The position numbers and the translations under genes were made by a program. This document shows, piece by piece, positions 7,073 to 15,257 of a DNA stretch of 64,000 bases. The stretch is taken from the NCBI RefSeq assembly GCF_003609775.1, contig NZ_AP018050.1, positions 682,001 to 746,000 on the forward strand, read 5' to 3'. The notes under the pieces were generated by a model that was not told the DNA's origin, did no database searches, and was given only the letters and a program-made list of their open reading frames with translations. This stretch comes from Prevotella melaninogenica. Lineage in GTDB: Bacteria > Bacteroidota > Bacteroidia > Bacteroidales > Bacteroidaceae. Within the stretch, counting starts at the first letter, position 1; every line of letters begins with the position of its first letter.

Positions 7073-8668
7073 ATGAAGATTAACAAGTTCACAAGTTTGT
7101 TTGCTACATGCTTGCTTATGGGGCTGACGGCTTGTTCTAATGACAATGTAAGTGACGCGGATTATAGCAATAGTGCTAAGGATAAGGATTTAACAGGTAA
7201 GACTTCTTTCTCTATTACTTCGGAGGCTAAGACACGTACCTCAGGCGTTTATAATTCAGGGGTAGATTTCTACTGGACTCCAAACGACAATATTTGGGTA
7301 AAAAGTGGCTCTACAACATCTCCTACACTAAAAGCAAGTAGTTCCAACAATATTACATCAACAACAACTTCTGCAAAGTTCTATTTCGATGGAACTTATA
7401 CGGCAGCGAGCTATCCTGTTAGATACACAGGGAACGCAAGCACTTCAGGTAACACTGTTACAATAGCAACAAGTCAGAATCAGGACGAAGCCAACAATGC
7501 AACTCAGTTAGGAACTGTTGGAGACTGCGGTGTCGGTACTGCAACACGCCAAACAGATGGATCCTATAAGTTTACTCTCAGTCATAAGGCTTCGTACATA
7601 ACATTTATGCCATACTACTCAAAAGAGGCGTTGGATGCTTCTGCTGTAGTAACACAAATCAAAGTTGAAGCGGCTAACGGTGAAAAGCTTGCTGGAACGT
7701 TCAATTTTAGCGACAGCGGTTTAGGAGCTGCAAATAGTTCTTCTAACAGCGTAACCTTGACTTTGAACGGAACAAGTTCAACAACTGGTTTCCCTATTCC
7801 TACTACCGCTACAGCATCTAAGAATGCAGCCATAATGGTTGTAGCTCCAGGAACTTACTCAACCTTTAAGGTTACTTATACTCTATATGATTCCGTAACT
7901 GGTACAAATAGCACTATTTCATATACATATAGTGGTATAAATTGTACTGCTGGAAAGAATCAGGTAATCAAGACTGACCTTGGCATGGCGACATATACTT
8001 CTCGCAAGACCAATTATTACATGTGGGATGCAAAGAGCAATTATTGGAATGGATATGAGAACAGTCAGCCTTTACTCAATAACGCTGAAAATACAAACTA
8101 TGCAAAATCATCAGCGGACACAAGATGGTACAATACTGCATTCACGTATAAGGTCCAGACAAAGGCTATAAACTCATGCAAGGATGAGCCGACCTTCGAA
8201 GCACTTACATGGTATATTGGGGCAGGATCTCCAAAGTTGGATAACAAAACTTTATGGGTATTTGCAAACCATCTTTATGTAGGAGGCATCTGGCTAAAGA
8301 AACAGAGCAAAATTTCAGGTTTTAGTTCTGAGGAAAACTGTCCAGGTACAGATAAGTGGGAATTAGGTAAAGATATTAAATTTACTGTAGCAATCTCTGG
8401 CAAACCAGAATCATCAGTAAGAAGTGATTATTTCTATCTTCCAGCACTTGGACAATATAAGGATGGGAAATTAACCGATTTAGGAAAAAAAGGCTATTAC
8501 TGGGCAAGTACACCAAATCCAGTTAACAGTGGTGACAGAAGTGCAGGTTATGGTAATATCATATCAGCCAACTGTCTTCGCTTTGGGATAGATACGGAAT
8601 TAAATAATGTCTATGTACGTAATTACTATGAACGTTATGTAGGCATGCAGGTACAGGCATTTGAATAG
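7073..8668 (+). CDS. Fimbrillin-like (Mfa-like) lipoprotein
   Basis: 531 residues with a type II signal peptide: LLMGLTACSND puts the lipidated cysteine near residue 21. After it comes the hallmark of Bacteroidales fimbrillin-family proteins, a short linker and FSITSEAKTRTS, then WTPNDNIWVKSG and repeated beta-strand segments with Ser/Thr-rich loops. The C-terminal part (about 310-531) has GYYWASTPN and a closing CLRFGIDTELNNVYVRNYYERYVGMQVQ-like segment, resembling the FISUMP-type end of some surface lipoproteins. Fimbrillins are exported, trimmed and polymerised into adhesive pili; whether this is a pilin or a tip protein is not clear. A strong terminator follows at once. Confidence 0.8.
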   Translation: MKINKFTSLFATCLLMGLTACSNDNVSDADYSNSAKDKDLTGKTSFSITSEAKTRTSGVYNSGVDFYWTPNDNIWVKSGSTTSPTLKASSSNNITSTTTSAKFYFDGTYTAASYPVRYTGNASTSGNTVTIATSQNQDEANNATQLGTVGDCGVGTATRQTDGSYKFTLSHKASYITFMPYYSKEALDASAVVTQIKVEAANGEKLAGTFNFSDSGLGAANSSSNSVTLTLNGTSSTTGFPIPTTATASKNAAIMVVAPGTYSTFKVTYTLYDSVTGTNSTISYTYSGINCTAGKNQVIKTDLGMATYTSRKTNYYMWDAKSNYWNGYENSQPLLNNAENTNYAKSSADTRWYNTAFTYKVQTKAINSCKDEPTFEALTWYIGAGSPKLDNKTLWVFANHLYVGGIWLKKQSKISGFSSEENCPGTDKWELGKDIKFTVAISGKPESSVRSDYFYLPALGQYKDGKLTDLGKKGYYWASTPNPVNSGDRSAGYGNIISANCLRFGIDTELNNVYVRNYYERYVGMQVQAFE

Positions 8669-8691
8669 GTTCCCACAATAATGTAAGTAAA

Positions 8692-8727
8692 AGAGAGGCT
8701 GGAAACAATACCAAGCCTCTCTTTTTT
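8692..8727 (+). terminator. Terminator after fimbrillin gene
   Basis: AGAGAGGCTGG pairs with CCAAGCCTCTCT (one bulged base) over an 8-nt loop, followed by six T. Confidence 0.88.
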
Positions 8728-9369
8728 CATCTGGAACCTTTACTGAATAAGAATGTAGAGAACACATTTATAAAGAGAGTATAATATAAAAATAGTTCTC
8801 ATTGTGGCTCTCCCGTTAAATACGTAGATTGGAAAAAGAACAAAGGCTTATACACTTGTAAGGTATGACTGTCCAAAATCGGACGGTCTCACATAAAGGG
8901 ATAAAGCACAAGATAAGAATGCAGAAAAGGCAAATATTTACCATGTCCTTCCGTCTTCTACAAACAACTTATTCCCATATCACTCAACGTTTGTAAACTA
9001 TTTTCATACAACTCAAAACCAATACATGGTCTTCTGGCTTTGAAAAGACGCCCAATTGACTTGCAATAGATGCCCTTTTGAGGTCTAACTAACGCCCTTT
9101 TGAAATCCAATTAAGCACCTTTTCTTTTACGACTCCATAATGGGTTGATTTCCTGTTGGTTGCAGACTCTCTTTTTTTTATCTTTTTTCCCACTTTATTT
9201 TAGGTCTTTTTTCGAAATTATGTCATGATTTTTCAGACTATTGTCTGTGTAGGTAGATTCAAGTACCAAGTGCAAATTTAATCAATCTTTTTGTTAAAAG
9301 CCAATATTAGAGATTTGGGTTTAAGTTACTTCGAATATACATAAAGTCGTCTTTATACAATCCTCCGTT
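8728..9369. other. Intergenic region with a 22-bp-period repeat
   Basis: About 640 bp between two convergent genes. It holds repeat copy 1 (9042-9126), a small hairpin GACTGTCC/GGACGGTC at about 8869-8890, and T-rich tracts at 9170-9215. No credible gene seen. Confidence 0.6.
9042..9126 (+). repeat. 22-bp-period GCCCTTTTG intergenic repeat, copy 1
   Basis: Unit starts at 9050, 9072, 9094 and 9116, exactly 22 bp apart: GCCCAATTG, GCCCTTTTG, GCCCTTTTG, CACCTTTTC. The spacers between units are also partly conserved (for example AGGTCTAACTAAC). Same layout as the copies at 38409 and 56962. Confidence 0.85.
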
Positions 9370-10395
9370 TTACTCCAATCTATAGAAGTCACCATCGTCA
9401 TTGATACGGTAAACATCTATGGAGGTCTTCTTGCCCTCTACAGTTCGCACATAGATAGTTCCATCCGTAAAGATAGCGAAGTCTTCCTTTATGTCATTAT
9501 ATGAGCTGAAGGCAAGGATGTTTATATTGTTGTCGTCGTCTATCATCCCATTCTTGTAGGTATATATAAGAAACTCATCGTCTTCGTTGCAGTTATAAGC
9601 AACAAAAATGGGGAAAGACTTATAGTTAGGAAGTTTCACGAAATAGAAACCACCACTGTTGTTCATCTGGGATATACTCTTCCCCATACATAATTTCAGT
9701 TCTCCTTTATAGGGACGAATATTATATTCGCGGGCACGCTTGCTACTCATCTCCTTTCTTACATCCTTATACATGTCAGCTTGCGTGTATTCCAGCTTTG
9801 CATCAAGGGAAGGCAGTCCCTGACCAGATTTTCTCACGTATTTGAAAACACCAGCAATGTTATTATGATACAACACAAGGTAGTCACCAGTATAAATATA
9901 CTCCAACATATCGCTGTATATCTCGTTCGCCGACGACTGTATAAGCAAAACAGGAACTGACTTGGATATATTGATGCCACGAAGAGCAAAGTAATCTTTT
10001 AGATAGGGGTAGTAAAGTGCATCCCGTTCGTACATAGACGGATCGCTGTCAGAATGGCTAACCTTGATTTTCTTCCCATTCAGATAAAGGATAGAGTCAC
10101 CAAGTATCTGTATCTTCATGTTCTGAAGTTCCTCCAAGCCATTCTCATTTTTTGTGACGGAATAATCATAGTAAGACACAAGTTCCCAACTGTCTTTCAG
10201 TTGGTATTTCTTTGCGACATACGTGCGATGGATAGAATTCCAGTCTGCCACTGTCTTGTCGCTGACAGGCTGCAGCAAGGAGTCAGTAGTTCCCTTGCGC
10301 ACCTTTGGTAAAGATCGCTCTGTCTTTCTCTGTGCTTCAGAGCACCCCCAAAAGAATAACACACTGATTATTACCAATATTATATTCCTTTTCAT
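9370..10395 (-). CDS. Lipoprotein of unknown function at the end of the T6SS cargo island
   Basis: 341 residues with lipobox FFWGCSEA (Cys about 18). The body is rich in beta-strand-like segments (SWELVSYYDYSV, GDSILYLNGKKI, YTGDYLVLYHNNI, FAIFTDGTIYVR). It does not resemble the seven related immunity lipoproteins upstream. It is the last gene of the minus-strand island, 19 bp after the preceding immunity paralogue, so co-transcription is likely. By position it may be an immunity protein for a toxin no longer present; that is inference only. Confidence 0.7.
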   Translation of the reverse strand: MKRNIILVIISVLFFWGCSEAQRKTERSLPKVRKGTTDSLLQPVSDKTVADWNSIHRTYVAKKYQLKDSWELVSYYDYSVTKNENGLEELQNMKIQILGDSILYLNGKKIKVSHSDSDPSMYERDALYYPYLKDYFALRGINISKSVPVLLIQSSANEIYSDMLEYIYTGDYLVLYHNNIAGVFKYVRKSGQGLPSLDAKLEYTQADMYKDVRKEMSSKRAREYNIRPYKGELKLCMGKSISQMNNSGGFYFVKLPNYKSFPIFVAYNCNEDDEFLIYTYKNGMIDDDNNINILAFSSYNDIKEDFAIFTDGTIYVRTVEGKKTSIDVYRINDDGDFYRLE

Positions 10396-10414
10396 GTCTT
10401 AACTTTTATCTATG

Positions 10415-11644
10415 CTACTCGCCAGACATACGATGACTTTCTATCTCAACTCCTTCCTGATACCGGTCATATTGAATTTGTATTATCTTATCGAAGTCCT
10501 TTAGGTGGAAGTAATTATTCTTCTTGATGTATGAGACAAAGTCTTTCTGATAGTACAGGGCATATCCAAAACCTTGATTATCACAAGGTGTCCCTATACA
10601 CTTCTCATACATCAGACCATAATAATACCCGATGTATGCACCAGCCTTATATCTTTCATCCTTTGTCAGGTCGTCGAACTCTGGTTCATTTTCTAAATCC
10701 AACAAATATGATAAATATTCATCCAACATACAGTAATACAGATTCTTTCTGTCAGCATGTTTCAACATATACTGCAGCAGTCCTTGATGAATGAGAATCC
10801 GCCCATCCGTACCTTTCGAAACAAAGAGTTCCTTGTATTCTTTCCCTATAGGGAGTTCTCCTTCTTCTTTCACTTTGTCTATCATCATCTTGTTGATAAT
10901 ATCAGACTTGTCATAGCCGTATTTCAGGAACAACTCACGAAGGAAATCCCTGTCATTATTCATAAGCCAAGTGAGTGCAGCCTTGCTGTCGTGGAAGATG
11001 AATTGATTCTTATAGAAAAGTTCTTCATCTATCCTGTAAGATAATTTACCCTTTTTGAGTACATTATTATCAGCATCTTCATCATCAAAGCCTTCAAGTA
11101 GGGTAGCACCTTCAATAATAGGGTGGAATATAATATAGTTATATTTAGGAACAAAAATATTCCGATACCAAAAGCAAAATAGGGTTTCCGTAGCTCCATC
11201 GTCCATAGACCTACGCTGATCTAAACGCTCTTGAGGTAGTCCATCTTTAAATACATATCTGCGAAGTCCTTTTTTAAACAGAGAGTTATTACTTTCAGAT
11301 ATATCTATGTTATAATACTTTTTAATGGCCTTTTGTGCCTCTACACTGCTAACAGGTTGGAACCCCATCCTTTTAAGGATTTCGAAATTCAATTCTATTG
11401 CAAGATCTGTATACTCTACTTTCTTCTCTATAGGCATTACTGTGACCCCATCAATCCCTACTTCTGCAAGTTCTTTATAATAGTCTCTGATTTCGTGGTC
11501 ATACTTCTTTATCAAGTCAACCTCCGTTTTCATAGCCTTTTTCTGATGGTCCTGAAGTTTTGGGAGCTGCTTCGGGGGCTGTTCTGTGCAACCAATCAAC
11601 ACTACGATGTTTAGAATAAGCAGTAAAAAACAAACCTTCTTCAT
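10415..11644 (-). CDS. Orphan immunity-family lipoprotein (subfamily B)
   Basis: 409 residues; lipobox VVLIGCTEQ (Cys about 19). The last 200 residues, from QFIFHDSKAALTWLMNNDR on, are nearly identical to the protein at 23624-24853, which follows the M23-tipped effector; the first half is clearly more diverged. Shared core features are ELAEVGIDGVTVM, YTDLAIEL, KAIKKYYNIDIS and GAYIGYYYGLMYEK. No effector gene adjoins it, so it is called an orphan immunity gene by analogy with Bacteroidetes immunity arrays. Location would be periplasmic, anchored to a membrane. Biochemical function is not demonstrated. Confidence 0.72.
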   Translation of the reverse strand: MKKVCFLLLILNIVVLIGCTEQPPKQLPKLQDHQKKAMKTEVDLIKKYDHEIRDYYKELAEVGIDGVTVMPIEKKVEYTDLAIELNFEILKRMGFQPVSSVEAQKAIKKYYNIDISESNNSLFKKGLRRYVFKDGLPQERLDQRRSMDDGATETLFCFWYRNIFVPKYNYIIFHPIIEGATLLEGFDDEDADNNVLKKGKLSYRIDEELFYKNQFIFHDSKAALTWLMNNDRDFLRELFLKYGYDKSDIINKMMIDKVKEEGELPIGKEYKELFVSKGTDGRILIHQGLLQYMLKHADRKNLYYCMLDEYLSYLLDLENEPEFDDLTKDERYKAGAYIGYYYGLMYEKCIGTPCDNQGFGYALYYQKDFVSYIKKNNYFHLKDFDKIIQIQYDRYQEGVEIESHRMSGE

Positions 11645-11702
11645 ACCAATATTCTATAAGATTTCAGATTATCTCTTTATTGTCGAATTAGACCATTACA
11701 AT

Positions 11703-12383
11703 CTATCGTGACTTTTCCAATAGTTTTATCATTGCAACATTCTTATGATGACGAGCAATGGAAAGGGGAGACATTCCGCTTCTATTCTTCACCTTTGTCT
11801 TTGCTCCATACTTCAATAAGATTTTCACCATGTTTATATTATTCTTATCCACTGCAACCATCAGAGGATAAGTTATATAGTCTCCACCAAGGTTACCCAA
11901 GCCATTTGCCTTTGCTCCATATTGTAAAAGAAGGCAAGTAACAGGATAACTGTTCATACTACAGCTCATTACCAAAGGGCAAAGTCCATCTTCATTATAA
12001 GCCACGTTAGCGTTGGCTCCTAATGACAGAAATAACTTTACCAACTCGGCATTCCCCTTATCTACTGCCATATATAGCACATCATAGCAATACATATCAT
12101 CAGAGTACACACATTCCATATCAGCCTTCATTCCTATGAGTCTTTGGACAATGTGCTTGTTCTGATAAAGACATGCATAACCTAACAGCGTATAGGAATG
12201 GTCAGTATCTGTATGAAACAAGGAGTCAATATTCTTTATATGTTTAATGTTCTTTTCAAAGTCAGATATATTCCCTTCTTTTATTGCCTTCATGGTTAGA
12301 TGATAATGGTCAAAGTTTTTTTGGCAGTGACCACTATATAAAAAAACGAATAGACACAGAAATAAAAAAGCAATTCTTTTCAT
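11703..12383 (-). CDS. Exported ankyrin-repeat protein
   Basis: Start taken at 12383 (MKRIAFLFLCLFVFLYSGHC), giving a signal peptide with possible lipobox LYSGHC or signal-peptidase I cleavage; an in-frame ATG 6 bp upstream is also possible. About five ankyrin units follow, clearest in DVLYMAVDKGNAELVKLFLSL and YPLMVAVDKNNINMVKILLKYGA, ending SPLSIARHHKNVAMIKLLEK. Ankyrin proteins bind other proteins; exported ankyrin proteins occur beside toxins as immunity proteins (known for some catalase-linked and T6SS loci). Here it sits among immunity lipoproteins and has its own promoter box, so a protective role is inferred. Confidence 0.78.
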   Translation of the reverse strand: MKRIAFLFLCLFVFLYSGHCQKNFDHYHLTMKAIKEGNISDFEKNIKHIKNIDSLFHTDTDHSYTLLGYACLYQNKHIVQRLIGMKADMECVYSDDMYCYDVLYMAVDKGNAELVKLFLSLGANANVAYNEDGLCPLVMSCSMNSYPVTCLLLQYGAKANGLGNLGGDYITYPLMVAVDKNNINMVKILLKYGAKTKVKNRSGMSPLSIARHHKNVAMIKLLEKSR

Positions 12384-12412
12384 ATTCATTGAGTTGTTTA
12401 GATAACATACCG

Positions 12413-12420
12413 CAAAGATA
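12413..12420 (-). promoter_or_regulatory. -7 box (TATCTTTG) before the ankyrin gene
   Basis: Exact TAnnTTTG match 30 bp upstream of the chosen ATG; no clear TTTG -33 element. Confidence 0.5.
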
Positions 12421-12520
12421 TAAAAAACACTTGAAGTTCTTAGAACTCTTTGGTATTTTCTTTAGGGGAGTTGTACCGCAAGTCCTATATTGAACTTGCA
12501 CGTAGTTACAATATTCCCTA

Positions 12521-13714
12521 TCATTCACTACCTGTAGGGGGATTCAAGTCTAATCCCTCCCTTTCTATTTTATCCATCATTTCAGGACTACTGATACCGA
12601 AGAACTTATGTGTACGTGCATACCGGTAGATGTTCTTGCAGTTAGTCATTATTACATACGTCATAGACGTTTGAGCCCAATCGGTTGATGGGATATAATC
12701 GGCATATTTGTTGCGCATCTTATATTCAGAATTTGCAAGATAACAAAACATTCGTGCTTTTTGTTCCAGATTAAAATGTGCAGCATTCATTCCATCTTCG
12801 TCTTGTAACACCTGATACACATATATTAAGAACTTATCATTGTAATAAGAACTGTTCTTGCCTGTGGTGTTCTTCTCGATAGTCTCTATCAGTTCTGGAT
12901 GCACAATAAGGTTATTCCCTTTTCCTTTATCAAATATATAACAAAGGAAAGCAAAAGGATTTTCCCTTTCCGCATTAAAGAACCATTGATTCAATTCAGG
13001 GTTTCCAAAATAAGAATATTCTTTTAATAAATCATTTAATATTCGGTTACCGTCGTAGTAATCACCTATATCATCACCCTCTCCCCCACATTGATTCAAT
13101 TCTAATTGCTTCAACGCACCTGTATCATTATAAATCAAGAACTTGTTTAATAACAAGATTTGCTTCAAGGTCGTGCTCTTGAATGTAATCGTGTTCCCAT
13201 TGACAGATATCAAATCTCTGAGAAGCCAATTATAGGTTATGAAGCCTTTATCTTTGATGGCAAAGAAGGAAGAGGCAAAATCGAAGCTCTTTTCATTACT
13301 AAGGTTTATGAATGTTGACTTCGTGTTCGCTCCAAGGTCTTTTCCAAAAACTTGTCTGATTCTTTTTTCAAATAGTTCTTTTGAAGGCTTCTTAAAGCCA
13401 TGAGTATATAAATAATGCTCCACTAAAGGTATTGTTAAGAGAAAATCCTCCTGTGTCGGTATGTATCTTGGTTGTGATTGATCATCTCGAAAATCACCAC
13501 CAAACCATGCAAGTTCTTGAAGTTTTAAATGCTTCATTAGCTTGTTTTTTTCAACTCCCAAATATTTTAAGGAATCTATTTCCTTCATTTTTTTATTTTC
13601 GTTGTTCATTAGCCTCTTCTCAGTAAGGATATTATCCTTGGAAGAATTTGATTTACACTGTGTAAAAGTGAGAAGCCCAAGTAATAAAGAGCTTATAAAT
13701 AAAAATCGTTTCAT
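12521..13714 (-). CDS. Orphan immunity-family lipoprotein (subfamily A)
   Basis: 397 residues; lipobox TFTQCKSN (Cys about 20). Nearly identical along its whole length to 22353-23546, and clearly related to the effector-linked copies at 14051 and 30505. Family landmarks are GGDFRDDQSQPRY (about 75), LTIPLVEHYLYTHGFKKPS, ITYNWLLRDLIS, IETIEKNTTGKNS and FCYLANSEYKMRNKYADYI. It has no neighbouring effector, so it is read as an orphan immunity gene against an NlpC/P60-tipped effector; that specificity is inferred from the linked paralogues. Confidence 0.75.
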   Translation of the reverse strand: MKRFLFISSLLLGLLTFTQCKSNSSKDNILTEKRLMNNENKKMKEIDSLKYLGVEKNKLMKHLKLQELAWFGGDFRDDQSQPRYIPTQEDFLLTIPLVEHYLYTHGFKKPSKELFEKRIRQVFGKDLGANTKSTFINLSNEKSFDFASSFFAIKDKGFITYNWLLRDLISVNGNTITFKSTTLKQILLLNKFLIYNDTGALKQLELNQCGGEGDDIGDYYDGNRILNDLLKEYSYFGNPELNQWFFNAERENPFAFLCYIFDKGKGNNLIVHPELIETIEKNTTGKNSSYYNDKFLIYVYQVLQDEDGMNAAHFNLEQKARMFCYLANSEYKMRNKYADYIPSTDWAQTSMTYVIMTNCKNIYRYARTHKFFGISSPEMMDKIEREGLDLNPPTGSE

Positions 13715-13745
13715 ATCTATTTTTGATGTTTTGAATAGTGAACCG

Positions 13746-13753
13746 CAAAGGTA
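13746..13753 (-). promoter_or_regulatory. -7 box (TACCTTTG) before orphan immunity gene
   Basis: Exact TAnnTTTG match 31 bp before the ATG at 13714. The near-identical duplicate at 22353-23546 loses similarity just before this box and so lacks it. Confidence 0.5.
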
Positions 13754-14050
13754 TAAAAATGGGTCTTTCGGAATTTGGAGTGATGTTGTGATGTCCTTTA
13801 TACCACTTGTTAGTAAAGAAAGTTTGTAAACAGTCCATTATAAATGTTTTGTAGTGTGTATAACCCATGTGGTACAACAACTTTCGTAACCATTAGATTA
13901 GTACTTTGTATCCTTTAATATCAGTAAGCCAAGGGGATATAAAAGTTATTGATAATCAGACATTAAACATTATCACTCCAAAATCCTAAAGACCCCTTCT
14001 TTTTGCTAATTGAACCTTGGCTTTAAACCTTCTAAGTCCCCCCTCAGGAT
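13754..14050. other. AT-rich spacer inside the immunity array
   Basis: About 300 bp between two same-strand immunity genes. I see no ORF, strong hairpin or repeat; it is probably remnant DNA from past rearrangement. Confidence 0.4.
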
Positions 14051-15253
14051 TTACTCTGGGTCAGGTCCGTCTGATTCGTCTGAAATCCCTTCATGTTCCA
14101 ATTCTTCCATCATTTTAGGACTACTGATACCAAAGTATTTATGCGTGCGCGCATATTGATAAATCTCTTTACAGCGAAGCATTATCAGGCAAGTCCAAGG
14201 CATAGGATCCCATACGTTTGACGTGATATACTGTCGATATTTCTCACGCATCTTATATTCAGAGTTTGCGAAATAACAAAAAATTCTGGCTTTCTGTTCA
14301 ATAGTAAAGTACTTACTATTCATGCCATTTTCATCTCGTATAAGGTCATATACGTAATTGGCAAAGTTGTCATCATAATAGTCATGCTTAGTACCCGTAG
14401 TGTTTTTTTCTATTGTCTCTATCAGTAATGTATGTACAATTATATTATTATTGGGAGCTTTATCAAATATTCTGTTTACAAAATCATAAGGTTCATCTTT
14501 ATACTTGAGAAAATACCATTGATTTAGCATGGGACTTTTATAATAATTATAAGAGGCAAACAAATCTTCTAATATGTTTTCTCCATTATAAAATGTTCCA
14601 AGACCATCATCATCTCCTTGGGATTGTAAGTTTTCTAAGAGTTTAAAAGCATTTACATCATTATAGAAGATGAAGTTGTTTAGCGCTTTAATTTGCTGAA
14701 AGACCTGTGATTTCAATTTTATCTTGTCTCCCTCTACGGATAATAGGTCACGAAGTAACCAGTTGTAAGTTATGAACCTATCCTTATATATCGCATAATA
14801 GGGCGAGGTAAAGTTGAAGTCATCATCAGCACCAATTCCCTCATAGCCTTTTGTCTTATCCATTTTCAACTGATATCCAAAAACAAACTTGATTCTTTCT
14901 TGAAATAACTCTGTAGAAGGTCGCTTGTAGCCATGGGTGGAAAGATAGTATTTTACCAAGGGAATAGTCAGCTGAAAGTCAGTCTCTGTAGGCATATATT
15001 GCGGTATAGATTGGTCGTCACGGAAATCACCTCCATTCCATGCATTCTCCTGTAATTCTATATGTTTTAGCAAGGTATTTCTGTCAATGCCTATTTCTTT
15101 TAATCTTTCCATACTGATTATACTATCATAGTGAATATGTGTTGTTTTATGCGATTCCATAGCAACAGTATTCGCACGTTTCGAATTTCCTGTACACTGA
15201 ACAAACATAATTGTCAGTGCAAATAAAGGAACTAAGCCTAATATTTTTTTCAT
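14051..15253 (-). CDS. Immunity-family lipoprotein (subfamily A), linked to broken effector
   Basis: 400 residues from the ATG at 15253 (MKKILGLVPLFALTIMFVQC, lipobox MFVQC); the frame extends 30 bp upstream into the effector 3' end. Same family as 30505, 12521 and 22353: GGDFRDDQSIPQY, LTIPLVKYYLSTHGYKRPS, ITYNWLLRDLLS, IETIEKNTTGTKH, FCYFANSEYKMREKY. It begins 4 bp after the stop of the frameshifted effector at 15258-17236, exactly as in the intact pair at 31.7 kb, so it is the cognate immunity gene of that toxin type. The immunity gene is intact although its effector is broken. Confidence 0.78.
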   Translation of the reverse strand: MKKILGLVPLFALTIMFVQCTGNSKRANTVAMESHKTTHIHYDSIISMERLKEIGIDRNTLLKHIELQENAWNGGDFRDDQSIPQYMPTETDFQLTIPLVKYYLSTHGYKRPSTELFQERIKFVFGYQLKMDKTKGYEGIGADDDFNFTSPYYAIYKDRFITYNWLLRDLLSVEGDKIKLKSQVFQQIKALNNFIFYNDVNAFKLLENLQSQGDDDGLGTFYNGENILEDLFASYNYYKSPMLNQWYFLKYKDEPYDFVNRIFDKAPNNNIIVHTLLIETIEKNTTGTKHDYYDDNFANYVYDLIRDENGMNSKYFTIEQKARIFCYFANSEYKMREKYRQYITSNVWDPMPWTCLIMLRCKEIYQYARTHKYFGISSPKMMEELEHEGISDESDGPDPE

Positions 15254-15257
15254 ATCT

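Noticed and set aside
7615..7833. 72-codon minus-strand frame inside fimbrillin
   Set aside because: Antisense shadow within a clear lipoprotein gene.
9042..9126. CRISPR-like array from 22-bp-spaced repeats
   Set aside because: The spacers are themselves conserved among copies, units are too short, and no cas genes are present.
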